From contig NZ_BOOH01000069.1 in the NCBI RefSeq assembly GCF_016863135.1, positions 1 through 64,000 of the forward strand: a stretch of DNA of 64,000 nucleotides, in the 5' to 3' direction. The notes under the pieces were generated by a model. The model searched no databases and was not told the origin of the DNA. It saw nothing but the letters and a program-made list of their open reading frames with translations. Numbering within the stretch: the stretch's first letter is position 1; each line of letters starts with the position of its first letter. This stretch comes from Planobispora longispora (lineage in GTDB: Bacteria > Actinomycetota > Actinomycetes > Streptosporangiales > Streptosporangiaceae). Both the position numbers and the translations under genes were made by a program. Positions 41,474-50,461 of the stretch are shown piece after piece.

Positions 41474-42151
41474 TCACCGCCGGAAAAGGTCCTCTTCCGG
41501 CAGGTCGAAGGGCTGCGCGCCGAGTGCTTCCGCCAGCCGTTTCTCGGCGTACGGCATGACGTCGTCGACCACGATCCGGCGGCCGGTCTCCGCCGACAGC
41601 GAGGTGACCCCGGCGCCCTCGATCCCGCAGGGGGTGATCCGGTTGTACCAGCTGGGGTCGTTGGCGCAGTTGAGCGCGTAACCGTGCATCGTCACACCCC
41701 GCACGACCCGGATCCCGATCGCGCCGATCTGCCGGTCGGGCAGGCCGTGGGAGGGGTCGCCGGGCGCCCAGACGCCGGCGAGCCCCGCGATCCGGCCGGC
41801 GCGCACCCCGAAGTCGGAGCAGAGCTGGATGAGGACCTCCTCCAGCAGGCGCACATAGGCGACCACGTCCAGCTGCCCGCCCAGGCGGACGATCGGGTAG
41901 CCGACGAGCTGGCCGGGGCCGTGCCAGGTGATCCTGCCGCCCCGGTCGACGTCGATGACCGGGGTGCCGTCGCCGGGCCGCTCGTGCGGGGCCGTCCGCT
42001 TGCCCGCGGTGTAGACGGGAGCGTGTTCGAGCATCAGGCAGGCGTCGGGCATCTCGCCCGCCACCCGCCGGGTGTGGATCAGCCGCTGGAGGTCCCATGC
42101 CTGCTCGTAGGGGACATCCACGCCAAGTCGGACGATCGCCAGCTCGCTCAC
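41474..42151 (-). CDS. lipB: Octanoyltransferase (lipoate biosynthesis)
   Basis: 225 residues from GTG 42151; TACCCT lies six bases before it. It moves octanoyl from ACP to lipoyl domains. The fold markers EHAPVYTAGKRT (42-53), GGRITWHGPGQLVGYP (71-86) and nucleophile Cys175 in RITPCGIEGAGVTSL are present. The second catalytic residue in known LipB proteins is Lys in RKIAAIGVR; here the same place reads DRQIGAIGIR, with Gln141. The codon is a clear CAG. Whether activity is kept is open. Product feeds LipA downstream. Confidence 0.93.
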   Translation of the reverse strand: MSELAIVRLGVDVPYEQAWDLQRLIHTRRVAGEMPDACLMLEHAPVYTAGKRTAPHERPGDGTPVIDVDRGGRITWHGPGQLVGYPIVRLGGQLDVVAYVRLLEEVLIQLCSDFGVRAGRIAGLAGVWAPGDPSHGLPDRQIGAIGIRVVRGVTMHGYALNCANDPSWYNRITPCGIEGAGVTSLSAETGRRIVVDDVMPYAEKRLAEALGAQPFDLPEEDLFRR

Positions 42152-42252
42152 GGCTCAAGGGTAGTTGACCGTACCGGGGTCACGCCCGGGGGAGCCGAGA
42201 TGGGGCGGAGCGGATGATCCCGGCAACTCACCCCGCGGGGCCGGGCGGGATG

Positions 42253-42990
42253 TCACGCGGTGAGCAGCCGGGGCTCGATGCGGAACTCCTTGACCCCGTC
42301 CGCCCCGTCGTGCTCGACCTTGTAGGCGTAACCGCTCGGGCTCACGCTGACGGCCTGGATGAACTCGGTGCCCACGTAGTGCAGGCCGACGCCCTCGTCG
42401 GCGGCGTAGCCGTCGGGCAGCTCCCCGGAGGCCACCGACGCGTGCAGCAGCTCGCGGCGCTGCGGTTCGGAGTTGTAGTGCACGCCGCACGAGTAGGGCA
42501 GCAGGGCCAGCCCCTCCGCCCAGGGCTGCAGCCGCGGGCCGAAGGAGTCGGTGTTGCCGCCCACGTGCCAGCAGAGGGCGCCCGCGCTCTGCCCGGACAG
42601 GACCACGCCCGCCTGCCATGCCTCCTCGAACACCTCGTCCAGGCCGTGCAGGCGCCACAGCGCCGCGAGGTTGGCCACGCTGCCGCCGCTGACGTAGATC
42701 ATGTCCTGGCTCAGGACCCACTCGCGCGGGTCGGCGACGTTGGGCATCGGGAACACGGTCAGGTGGCTCACCTCGACGTCCCAGTCGCGGAACGCCCCGT
42801 ACATCTTCAGCAGCCAGTCCGCGTCGTCCCCGGTGGCGGTGGCGAGCAGGCCGAGCCGGGGCCGGTCCTGGCCGGTCAGGTCGAGGCCGTAGCGCAGCAG
42901 CGGGCTCGCCTCGATGAATCCGTGACGGGCGGACGGGCGGAACGAGCCGCCGCCGATCGCGAGGATGTGGGACTGGCCTGACCTGCTCAT
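42253..42990 (-). CDS. pepE: Peptidase E family (S51) serine dipeptidase-like protein
   Basis: 245 residues from ATG 42990 with GGGAG at good spacing. The S51 fold (class I amidotransferase-like) has ILAIGGGSFRPSARHGF at the start and the nucleophile Ser135 in VLSGQSAGALCWHVGG. Family enzymes cut Asp-X dipeptides or related substrates; actinobacterial homologues are mostly untested. PYSCGVHYNSEPQRRELL (about 164-181) is a conserved middle segment. It lies between lipB and the epimerase-like gene on the same strand with gaps of 101 and 38 bases. Confidence 0.85.
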   Translation of the reverse strand: MSRSGQSHILAIGGGSFRPSARHGFIEASPLLRYGLDLTGQDRPRLGLLATATGDDADWLLKMYGAFRDWDVEVSHLTVFPMPNVADPREWVLSQDMIYVSGGSVANLAALWRLHGLDEVFEEAWQAGVVLSGQSAGALCWHVGGNTDSFGPRLQPWAEGLALLPYSCGVHYNSEPQRRELLHASVASGELPDGYAADEGVGLHYVGTEFIQAVSVSPSGYAYKVEHDGADGVKEFRIEPRLLTA

Positions 42991-43028
42991 GCGTGATCTC
43001 CCGATGACTCTCCGTGGGAACAGGGACC

Positions 43029-43922
43029 CTAGAGTACGGCGGCCAGTGCCTCGTTGAGGTGGATATGCCGGAACGAGTAGCCCGTATCCAGGAGTCTGCG
43101 CGGTGTCACCCGCTGTCCGATCAGCACCCCTTCCTGTGCGAACTCGCCGAGCGCGGCGCGCAGCGCGAATCCGGGGACGGGTAGCGGCATCGTGGGCCGG
43201 CGCAGCGCCCGTCCCAGGGCCGCGGTGAACTCGGCGTTGGTGACCGGTTCCGGTGCGGTGAGGTTCACTGGGCCCTCTATTTCCTGATTCTTCAGGATGT
43301 GTCGTACGGCGTGCACCCAGTCGTCCATGGAGATCCACGACCAGTACTGCCTCCCGGAGCCCAGCGGCGCCCCCAGGCCGAGTTTGAAGATCGGCGATAT
43401 CCGGGGCAGCATGCCGCCGTCACGGCTGAGCACCAGCCCGGTGCGGAGCAGGGCCGTCCGGATGCCCGCCCGCGCGGCGTGCTCCGTCTCGGCCTCCCAC
43501 GCGCGCACCAGCCCGGCCAGGAAACCCTCGCCGGAGGGACCGGACTCGTCCACCGCCCGGTCGCCGGTGTCCCCGTAGTAGCCGATCGCCGACGCGGAGA
43601 GCAGCACCGGAGGCTTGGCCGACAGTCCCGCCAGCGCGGTGGCGAGGGTCCGCGTGCCCTCCACGCGGCTGCTCAGCAGCTCGCGCTTGCGGGGGCCGTC
43701 CCAGCGGCGGTCGCCGATGCCCGCCCCGGCGAGGTGCACCACGGCCTCCGCGCCCTCCAGCGCGGCGGGGTCGACGAGTCCCTCCGCCGGATTCCAGAAC
43801 GACTCGTCGGCGCCCTGCGGCGCCCGCCGCACCAGCCGGACCACCCGGGCGCCGTCCGCCCGCAGCGCCTTGGTCAGGGCCGTGCCGAGCAGGCCCGAGG
43901 ACCCGGTCATGATGATCGACAT
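43029..43922 (-). CDS. SDR39U1/TIGR01777-type epimerase-like protein
   Basis: 297 residues from ATG 43922; TACATT lies seven bases upstream, so leaderless expression is likely. Rossmann nucleotide site TGSSGLLGTAL (6-16). Family markers: GADESFWNPAEG, AVVHLAGAGIGDRRW, LLSASAIGYYGDTGDR, and the C-terminal DUF1731-like part (RPTMPLPVPGFALRAALGE, RVTPRRLLDTGYSF). It is an atypical short-chain dehydrogenase found across bacteria, with an unclear role (linked to cell-division SulA-like annotations by name only). It precedes pepE with a 38-base gap. Confidence 0.9.
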   Translation of the reverse strand: MSIIMTGSSGLLGTALTKALRADGARVVRLVRRAPQGADESFWNPAEGLVDPAALEGAEAVVHLAGAGIGDRRWDGPRKRELLSSRVEGTRTLATALAGLSAKPPVLLSASAIGYYGDTGDRAVDESGPSGEGFLAGLVRAWEAETEHAARAGIRTALLRTGLVLSRDGGMLPRISPIFKLGLGAPLGSGRQYWSWISMDDWVHAVRHILKNQEIEGPVNLTAPEPVTNAEFTAALGRALRRPTMPLPVPGFALRAALGEFAQEGVLIGQRVTPRRLLDTGYSFRHIHLNEALAAVL

Positions 43923-44047
43923 ATCGCCCAATGTAATCGACCTCCCCCGGAGTCTTCGGAGAGGGCGTCGCATCGGTTGCCGGCGGGACCGGCCGGGTGG
44001 GGCGGCCGCCTCCGGAACCCCCGGAGCCGACCGGGCGGGGAGCCGGG

Positions 44048-44127
44048 CCGGAAAAGGGATCGAGCCGAAAAGGGATCGGGCCGGGAAAGGGGCCGGGCCG
44101 GCCCGCGCGAGGCGGACCGGCCCGGCC
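44048..44127 (-). terminator. Terminator of the lpdA-sucB unit, with short repeats beside it
   Basis: GGCCGGGCCGG at 44091-44101 pairs perfectly with CCGGCCCGGCC at 44117-44127; the loop is 15 bases. It lies 16 bases after the sucB stop. Next to it (44048-44090), AAAAGGGATCG units recur. Confidence 0.7.
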
Positions 44128-44142
44128 GGGGAGAACGGAGGA

Positions 44143-45627
44143 CTAGGCGTTGAGGCCCAGCTGGTTCTCGAAGCGGCCCTCCTCCAGGCGACGCTTGATC
44201 GTCACCAGGAAGCGGGCGGCGTCGGCGCCGTCGACCAGGCGGTGGTCGTAGCTGAGCGCGAGGTACACCATCGAGCGCACGGCGATGACCTCGCCCTCGG
44301 GGGTGTCCACGACGACCGGGCGCTTGACGACCGCGCCGGTGCCCAGCATGCCGACCTGCGGCTGGTTGAGGATCGGCGTGTCGAACAGCGCGCCGCGGCT
44401 GCCGGTGTTGGTCAGCGTGAACGTGCCGCCGGTGATCTCGTCCGGGCTCACCTTGTTGGCCCGGGTGCGCTCGGCCAGGTCGGCGATCTTACGGGCCAGA
44501 CCGGCGATGTTGAGGTCGCCGGCGTTCTTGATGACCGGGACGAGCAGGCCGCGCTCGGTGTCCGTCGCGAAGCCGAGGTGCTCGGCGTCGAAGTAGGTCA
44601 CCTCGTTGGTCTCGCTGTTGATCGTGGCGTTCAGCTTCGGGTGCTGCTTGAGCGCCTCGACGGTGGCCAGCGCGAAGAACGGCATGAACGAGAGCTTGAC
44701 GCCCTCACGCCGCTGGAACTCGGCCTTGGCCTGGTCGCGCAGGCGCGCGATGCGGGTGACGTCGACCTCGACCACGCTGGTGAGCTGGGCCGAGACCTGC
44801 AGCGACTCGACCATGCGCTTGGCGATGGTCTGACGCAGGCGGGACATCTTCTCGGTACGGCCGCGCAGGGTCGTGTCCACCTGGACCGGCTCGGGGGCCG
44901 CGGCGGCCTGCGGGGCCGGGGCGGCGGGCTGGGCCGGGGCGGCCTGCGGGGCCGGGGCCGGGGCGGCGGCGCGCTCGCGCTGGGAGCGGGCGGCCTCCAG
45001 CACGTCCTGCTTGCGGATGCGGCCGCCGACGCCGGTGCCGTTCAGGCTCTCGAGGTCCACGTTGTGCTCGGCGGCGAGCTTGCGGACCAGCGGCGTGACG
45101 TACGGGCTCTCACCGGAGGACGGCGCCGGGGCCGGGGCGGCGGGCTGCGCCGGGGCGGCCTGCGGAGCCGGGGCCGGAGCCGGCGGGGCGGGCGGCGTCT
45201 GGGCCACCGGGGCCGGGGCGGGAGCCGGGGCCGGGGCGGGAGCCGGAGCCGGCGGGGCCTGCGGGGCGGGCTGCGGGATCGAGGAGATCGGCGCGGCCGG
45301 GGCGGGCGCGGGCTCCGGGGCGGGAGCCGGAGCGGCCTGCGGAGCCGGGGCGGGAGCCTCCTGAGCCGGGGCGGCGGCGCCCTCGACACCGTTCTCGTCG
45401 ATGAGGGCGAGCTCGGTGCCGACCTCGACGGTCTCGTCCTCGGCAACGATGATCTTCGTGAGGACGCCCGCGGCCGGGGACGGGATCTCGGTGTCCACCT
45501 TGTCGGTGGAGACCTCGAGGAGCGGCTCGTCGGCCTCGACGCGCTCGCCCTCCTTCTTCAGCCAGCGGGTGACGGTGCCCTCGGTGACGCTCTCGCCGAG
45601 CTGGGGCATCTGTACGGACTTCGGCAT
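44143..45627 (-). CDS. sucB: Dihydrolipoamide acyltransferase (E2)
   Basis: 494 residues. A single lipoyl domain (1-78) carries the lipoylated Lys43 in STDKVDTE. A long Ala/Pro linker (about 84-170) follows, then the E3-binding domain (about 173-212, [19 protein letters not shown]). A second Ala/Pro linker leads to the catalytic domain, with active-site His462 and Asp466 in [15 protein letters not shown]. By neighbourhood with lpdA, lipA and lipB, and by analogy with mycobacterial DlaT, it probably serves pyruvate dehydrogenase; the sucB name follows Streptomyces usage. It follows lpdA by 36 bases in one unit. Confidence 0.95.
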   Translation of the reverse strand: MPKSVQMPQLGESVTEGTVTRWLKKEGERVEADEPLLEVSTDKVDTEIPSPAAGVLTKIIVAEDETVEVGTELALIDENGVEGAAAPAQEAPAPAPQAAPAPAPEPAPAPAAPISSIPQPAPQAPPAPAPAPAPAPAPAPVAQTPPAPPAPAPAPQAAPAQPAAPAPAPSSGESPYVTPLVRKLAAEHNVDLESLNGTGVGGRIRKQDVLEAARSQRERAAAPAPAPQAAPAQPAAPAPQAAAAPEPVQVDTTLRGRTEKMSRLRQTIAKRMVESLQVSAQLTSVVEVDVTRIARLRDQAKAEFQRREGVKLSFMPFFALATVEALKQHPKLNATINSETNEVTYFDAEHLGFATDTERGLLVPVIKNAGDLNIAGLARKIADLAERTRANKVSPDEITGGTFTLTNTGSRGALFDTPILNQPQVGMLGTGAVVKRPVVVDTPEGEVIAVRSMVYLALSYDHRLVDGADAARFLVTIKRRLEEGRFENQLGLNA

Positions 45628-45663
45628 GGTGTCTTCTCTCGCGTTTCCGAGTGAGGGCTTCGA

Positions 45664-47043
45664 CTAGTTGTGGACGTGCAGCGGCTTGCCGGCCAGGGCG
45701 AGCATCGCCTCGCCGAGGGCCTCGGACTGAGTCGGGTGGGCGTGGATGAGCTGGGCGACCTCGGAGGGCAGGGCCTCCCAGTTGTAGATCAGCTGGCCCT
45801 CGGTGACGAGCTCGCCGATGCGGCGGCCCACCATGTGCACGCCGAGCACCGGGCCGTCCTTCTGGGCGATGACCTTGACCGCGCCCTGGGTCTGGAGGAT
45901 CTGGCTCTTGGGGTTGCCCGCGAGGTCGTAGGTCATCTCGACGGTCTCGTAACCGCGCTCGCGCGCCTGGGCGGAGGTGATGCCGACCGAGGCGACCTCG
46001 GGGTCGGAGTAGGTGATCCGCGGGATGCCGTCGTAGTCGATCGCGGGCGGGTTGAGGCCGGCGATGTGCTCGGCGACCATGATGCCCTCGGCGAAGCCCG
46101 CGTGGGCCAGCTGCAGGGTCGGGATCAGGTCGCCGACCGCGTAGACGCCCGGCACGCTGGTCTGGCAGTGCTCGTTGACGACGACGGTGCCGCGCTCGAC
46201 GGCGATGCCGGCCTCCTCGAAGCCCATCCCGGCCGAGACGGCGCCGCGGCCGACGGCGACGAGCAGCAGCTCGGCGTCGAGGGTCTTGCCGTTGGCGAGC
46301 GTGACGACCACACCGGTGTCGGTGGTCTTGACGCCCTCGAAGAACACGCCCAGCTCCTGCTTGATGCCGCGGCGGCGGAAGGCCCGCTCCAGCAGCTTGG
46401 AGCTGGACTCCTCCTCCAGCGGGAGCAGGTGCGGCAGGGCCTCGACGATCGTCACCTCGGCGCCGAAGGACCGCCAGACGCTGGCGAACTCCACGCCGAT
46501 GACGCCGCCGCCGAGGACGACCACGGAGGAGGGGACGCGGTCGAGCTTGAGCGCGTGCTCGCTGCTGATGATCCGCTCGCCGTCGATCTCCAGGCCGGGC
46601 AGCGACCTGGGCGCGGAGCCCGTCGCCAGCACGATGTTGCGGCCCTCGTAGACGTCGTTGCCGACCGCGACGCGGGTCGGCCCGACCAGGCGGCCCTCAC
46701 CCTCGACGATCGTGATGCCCTTGCTCTTGAGCAGGCCCTGGACGCCCTTCCAGGCGCGAGTGACGATCTTGTCCTTGAAGGCGTGCACGCCTTCCATGTC
46801 GATGCCCTCGAAGCGGGCCTTGACGCCGAACGCCGCGCTCTCGCGCGTCTCGTCGGCGACCTCCGCCGAGTGCAGAAGGGTCTTGGTGGGGATGCATCCC
46901 CGGTGCAGGCACGTGCCGCCGATCTTGTCCTTCTCGATCAGCGCGACCGTCTTGCCCAGCTCTGCCGCCCGCAGGGCGCAGGCGTAGCCACCGCTCCCGC
47001 CTCCCAGGACGACGATGTCGTAGGGGCCGCTGCCATCAGCCAC
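45664..47043 (-). CDS. lpdA: Dihydrolipoamide dehydrogenase (E3)
   Basis: 459 residues. FAD-binding GGGSGGYACALRAAELG (14-30), redox pair Cys45/Cys50 in GGTCLHRGCIPTK, the NAD site VVLGGGVIGVEFAS (about 174-187), and the C-terminal catalytic His436-Glu441 in HAHPTQSEA. It reoxidises dihydrolipoamide on the E2 protein encoded next. First gene of the lpdA-sucB unit; the stretch before it (47044-47344) contains the tandem repeats near pepA. LpdA usually serves several 2-oxoacid complexes. Confidence 0.97.
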   Translation of the reverse strand: MADGSGPYDIVVLGGGSGGYACALRAAELGKTVALIEKDKIGGTCLHRGCIPTKTLLHSAEVADETRESAAFGVKARFEGIDMEGVHAFKDKIVTRAWKGVQGLLKSKGITIVEGEGRLVGPTRVAVGNDVYEGRNIVLATGSAPRSLPGLEIDGERIISSEHALKLDRVPSSVVVLGGGVIGVEFASVWRSFGAEVTIVEALPHLLPLEEESSSKLLERAFRRRGIKQELGVFFEGVKTTDTGVVVTLANGKTLDAELLLVAVGRGAVSAGMGFEEAGIAVERGTVVVNEHCQTSVPGVYAVGDLIPTLQLAHAGFAEGIMVAEHIAGLNPPAIDYDGIPRITYSDPEVASVGITSAQARERGYETVEMTYDLAGNPKSQILQTQGAVKVIAQKDGPVLGVHMVGRRIGELVTEGQLIYNWEALPSEVAQLIHAHPTQSEALGEAMLALAGKPLHVHN

Positions 47044-47224
47044 AGGAATGCTCCTTGTCGGATTGGTACGCCGCCGGGGGCCTGCCGTCGGCCCGGCCCC
47101 GGCATCCGCATCTTTTCACTTGTGTCTACGTCGCTTGTGCCCCGCCCGGAAGGGGCGGAACGCGGGCTTCGCGCCCGGCCCCGCGCCCGCGGGCGAGGGG
47201 CCGGGAAACGGGCCGGGAACAGGG

Positions 47225-47352
47225 TTCTCAGCCCGTTGTGTCTCGGTGCGAGCTGATGCCGACTTCTCAGCCCGCTGTGTCTCTGCGCGAGCTGATGCCG
47301 ACTTCTCAGCCCGCTGTGTCTCTGCGCGAGCCGATGCCTGCTTCTCAGCTCG
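47225..47352. repeat. Three and a third tandem 39-base repeats starting at the pepA stop
   Basis: Units at 47225-47263, 47264-47302, 47303-47341 and a partial unit 47342-47352. Each begins TTCTCAGC(C/T)CG. The partial unit includes the pepA stop codon (47345-47347), so the downstream copies repeat the sequence around the end of the gene. In another frame the unit encodes SASARAETQRAEK, 13 residues, without stops. Confidence 0.9.
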
Positions 47353-48829
47353 AGTAGCGCTCCGCGATGCCGATGAGCGTGCGGGTGATCGCGCCCGTCC
47401 CGCCCTTCGGCGTGTAGCCGTGCGGCTCACCCTTGTTGAAGGCGGGCCCGGCCGTGTCGATGTGCGCCCACTTGACCCCGTCCGGCACGAACTCCTTCAG
47501 GAACAGGCCCGCGGTGAGCATGCCGCCGAAACGCTCGGGGTGCAGGTTGGCGATGTCGGCGACGGGGGAGTCGAGACCCTTGCGGAGCTCCTCGGGAAGC
47601 GGCATGCCCCAGGCGGCCTCGCCCTGCTCGCCCGCCACCGCGACGACCTCCTCGCGGAGCGCGTCGTCGTTGGCCATGACGCCCGCCGTACGCCAGCCGA
47701 GCGCGACGATCTGCGCGCCGGTGAGCGTGGCGACGTCCACGATCAGGTCGGGGTCGTCCTGGCCGGCGCGGGCGATGCCGTCGATCAGGACCAGGCGGCC
47801 CTCGGCGTCGGTGTCGAGCACCTCGACGGTCTTGCCGGCGAAGCTGGTGAACACGTCGGACGGGCGCTGGGCGGTGCCGCTCGGCATGTTCTCGGCCAGG
47901 CACAGGTAGCCGATCGCGTTGACCTTCAGCCCCAGCCTGGCGACCGCGACGAGCGCGCCGAAGACGGCGCCCGCGCCGCCCATGTCCGACTTCATCCAGT
48001 CCATTCCGGAGGTCGGCTTGATGGACAGACCGCCGGAGTCGAAGGTGATGCCCTTGCCGACGAACGCGACCGTCTTGGCGGCCTCCGGGTGGCTGTAGGC
48101 CAGGCGGACCAGGCGCGGCGGGTTGGCCGAGCCCTGGCCGACGGCGACGATGCCGCCGTAGCCGCCCTCCTTGAGGGCCGTCTCGTCGAGGACCTCGACC
48201 GACAGTCCCACCTCGCCGGCGGTCTGCTCGGCGATCTCGGCGAACCGGGCCGGCCACAGGCCCGACGGCGGGGTGTTGACCAGGTCGCGGACCAGGGAGA
48301 CGGACGCGGCGACCGTGGAGGCGCGCTCGACGGCGGCCTCGGCGCCCTCGGCGTCGCTCAGCACGGCCAGCTCGGCCACCGGGGCGGGCTGCTCGCCGGT
48401 CCGGTAGGCGGTGAAGGAGTAGGCGCCGAGCAGGCCGCCCAGCGCGAGGGCGCCGGCCTGCTCCGCGGAGGCGGAGGGCAGGGCGAGCGCGACGCGGGCG
48501 GTCCCGGCCAGGGCGCGGGTCGCGACGCCTGCGGCGCGACGGAGGGGCTCGGCGTCGTAGTCGCCCTCGGGGGCGTCACCGAGGCCGACGACGAGCAGGA
48601 GGGGGGCGGCGAGTGCGCCGAAGGTCGGAACCTTGGCGGTCTCACCCGCCTTGCCCTTGACTCCCATCGCGTTCAAAGTCGCGGCCAGCTTGCCGCCGAG
48701 CGCCTGGTCGAGCCCCTCCGCGCCGGGAGCGGCGCGCAGGCCGTCCGGTCCGGAGTGGACTCCGACGACCAGCGCGTCGGTGTCAAACGAGACGACGTTG
48801 TCAGTTGGATTCAGCCGCACAGTGGTCAC
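47345..48829 (-). CDS. pepA: Leucyl aminopeptidase (M17)
   Basis: 494 residues from GTG 48829; TAGCAT eight bases upstream suggests a leaderless start. The M17 catalytic domain has the first metal Lys and Asp in VGKGITFDSGGLSIKP and MDWMKSDMGGAGAV, and the family signature VLDTDAEGRLVL. It releases N-terminal residues from peptides with two metal ions, as a hexamer in the cytosol. Some family members also bind DNA. The last residues (AERYSS) lie within the first bases of a tandem-repeat array. It sits divergent from a GntR gene. Confidence 0.96.
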   Translation of the reverse strand: MTTVRLNPTDNVVSFDTDALVVGVHSGPDGLRAAPGAEGLDQALGGKLAATLNAMGVKGKAGETAKVPTFGALAAPLLLVVGLGDAPEGDYDAEPLRRAAGVATRALAGTARVALALPSASAEQAGALALGGLLGAYSFTAYRTGEQPAPVAELAVLSDAEGAEAAVERASTVAASVSLVRDLVNTPPSGLWPARFAEIAEQTAGEVGLSVEVLDETALKEGGYGGIVAVGQGSANPPRLVRLAYSHPEAAKTVAFVGKGITFDSGGLSIKPTSGMDWMKSDMGGAGAVFGALVAVARLGLKVNAIGYLCLAENMPSGTAQRPSDVFTSFAGKTVEVLDTDAEGRLVLIDGIARAGQDDPDLIVDVATLTGAQIVALGWRTAGVMANDDALREEVVAVAGEQGEAAWGMPLPEELRKGLDSPVADIANLHPERFGGMLTAGLFLKEFVPDGVKWAHIDTAGPAFNKGEPHGYTPKGGTGAITRTLIGIAERYSS

Positions 48830-48904
48830 ATACGCAGATGCTAGTCCTGCTTGGGGCGTTCGCGTAAACGGGGGTTCATCCTACCTATCGGTAATCGCAG
48901 AATG

Positions 48905-48955
48905 GTGCTATTTCGACTAGCTCTATTACCTGCATGGTGCTACTGTCGATAGCAC
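48905..48955. promoter_or_regulatory. Two copies of a 19-base palindromic operator before the GntR gene
   Basis: GTGCTA-N7-TAGCTC at 48905-48923 and GTGCTA-N7-TAGCAC at 48937-48955. Starts are 32 bases apart, about three helical turns. The second ends one base before the GntR ATG (48957). The pattern suits autoregulation by the GntR protein, and it could also touch pepA on the other side. Confidence 0.7.
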
Positions 48956-48956
48956 T

Positions 48957-49304
48957 ATGTTGCTCACTCTGGATCTGAACGATCCCCGCCCGCTGCACGA
49001 ACAGGTCGCCGGGGCGATCCGCCGCGCCATCGCCGACGGCTCCTACGCGCCCGGGGATCGCCTGCCGCCCGCCAGAGACCTGGCGGGCGCGCTCGGCATC
49101 AACGCCAACACGGTGCTGCGCGCGCTGCGCGAACTGCGGGACGAGGGGCTGCTGGAGTTCCGGCGCGGGCGCGGCGTCAGCGTGCTCAGCCGCCCGGACG
49201 CCCACGCGGTGCTGGTGGAGGCGGCGCGCGAGCTGCTCGCCGAGGCCGACCGGTACGGCTACGGCCCGGAAGAAGTGATCCACATCATCAGGGAGATCTC
49301 ATGA
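48957..49304 (+). CDS. GntR-family regulator (YtrA-like, short)
   Basis: 115 residues from ATG 48957. The GntR winged helix (about 10-75) reads PLHEQVAGAIRRAIADGSY, then GDRLPPARDLAGALGINANT and VLRALRELRDEGLLEFRRGRG. A short C-terminal helix pair follows, as in the YtrA group, with no ligand domain. The twin palindromes just upstream are its likely binding sites. Its stop overlaps the start of the next membrane protein by four bases (ATGA), so the two form one unit, and the regulator probably controls its own operon. Confidence 0.9.
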   Translation: MLLTLDLNDPRPLHEQVAGAIRRAIADGSYAPGDRLPPARDLAGALGINANTVLRALRELRDEGLLEFRRGRGVSVLSRPDAHAVLVEAARELLAEADRYGYGPEEVIHIIREIS

Positions 49305-50329
49305 CCTCGCCCACCCCCGTCCAGAGCCCGCCCAGCTCCGTCTCCCGAGGACGCGCGGTCGCCGTCGCGGCAGTCTGGGGCGTGCTCGTCACCGCGACCC
49401 TGGCCGCCGTTCCGCTCGCCCTCCGCGACCGCCTCCCCGACCCGATGGCCACCCACTGGAGCGGCGGATCCGTTCCCGACGGCAACATGTCCTTCACCGG
49501 CAACCTCGTCGTCGCCGTGGCCCTCTGGGCCGTCATCTGGGCCACCCTGCTCGGTCTCGCCCTGCACGGCGCGGTCCTGCGCGGACGGCTGCCCCGCGTG
49601 CACTGGTGGGGTTTCCTGTTCGGCGGGGCGGGGTTCGCACTCGGCATGGAGGGCGTCACCCTCAACGCCAACCTCGACGCCGCCACCTGGCGCGAGGCGC
49701 TGCTGCCCGGATGGCACGTCGCCGCCGTGATCGCCGTGAGCGCCGCGGCGGGAGCGCTCGCGGGCTACCTCGGCAGAGGAGAGCCGGACCGCGCCCCGGT
49801 CCGGCCGCCGGCCGACAAGCCGATCATGCGGCTCCGGCCCGGGCAGCGCGCGGTCTGGGTGAGCCGGGTCTCCAACCCCTGGCTGATCGCTCTGACCAGC
49901 GCGTCCCTGCTGACGGCGGTGATCGTCACCGCGCTCGCGGCGCTGGGCGTGCTGGAGGCCACCGCCGCCTGGATCGCCCTGGCCGTCTCCGTCCCCATCG
50001 GCCTGCTGGGGATCGCCACCTCCACGGTCCAGACCAGGGTCGACGCGGAGGGCCTGCGCGTCGGGTTCGGCCCGTGGGGCCGGCCCGCCCGCCGCACCCC
50101 CGCCGGCGCGATCGAGTCGGCCTGGGCGGAGCTGCGCAGTCCCACGGAGGTCGGCGGCTGGGGCGTCCGCACCATGCCCGGCAGCGGGCGGATCACCCTC
50201 ATGCTGCGCGGAGGCGACCACCTGGTCATCCGCCGCGCGGGGGGAGGGGAGTTCGCCGTCTCCGCCGACGACGCCGAGCGCGGCGCCGCCCTGCTGAACG
50301 CCTACATCGCCGAGACCAGCGGCTCATGA
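49301..50329 (+). CDS. DUF1648 membrane protein co-transcribed with GntR regulator
   Basis: 342 residues. The N-terminal DUF1648 segment (helix at 22-42, then RLPDPMATHWSGGSVPDG) is followed by more helices (about 69-91, 103-118, 141-157, 195-215, 221-240). The C-terminal third is soluble with strands (GLRVGFGPWGRPARR, GRITLMLRGGDHLVIRR), a PH-like fold by appearance. In Bacillus, DUF1648 proteins (SdpI-type) are immunity and signalling proteins. Here the link with a YtrA-type regulator suggests a stress-response pair. That is inference. Confidence 0.8.
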   Translation: MTSPTPVQSPPSSVSRGRAVAVAAVWGVLVTATLAAVPLALRDRLPDPMATHWSGGSVPDGNMSFTGNLVVAVALWAVIWATLLGLALHGAVLRGRLPRVHWWGFLFGGAGFALGMEGVTLNANLDAATWREALLPGWHVAAVIAVSAAAGALAGYLGRGEPDRAPVRPPADKPIMRLRPGQRAVWVSRVSNPWLIALTSASLLTAVIVTALAALGVLEATAAWIALAVSVPIGLLGIATSTVQTRVDAEGLRVGFGPWGRPARRTPAGAIESAWAELRSPTEVGGWGVRTMPGSGRITLMLRGGDHLVIRRAGGGEFAVSADDAERGAALLNAYIAETSGS

Positions 50330-50461
50330 TCCGCCGCCGCGGGCCCGCCGGACCGCCCCGCCGCGATCAGCGTGGCGATGATGTCCACCCCGGCGTTCGG
50401 CGTCCTGGCCGACCCGGCGGTCCTGGCCACGGCGCAGTTCGTGTCGGCCCTGAGCGGCGGG

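Noticed and set aside
35809-47352. CRISPR-like appearance of the tandem arrays
   Set aside because: The units are contiguous with no unique spacers, are gene-end derived, and no cas genes are nearby.
47116-47430. 104-codon minus-strand frame containing the 13-residue repeats
   Set aside because: It is not preceded by a ribosome site, overlaps pepA and its content is the repeat array and flanking GC-rich sequence; kept as a repeat note only.
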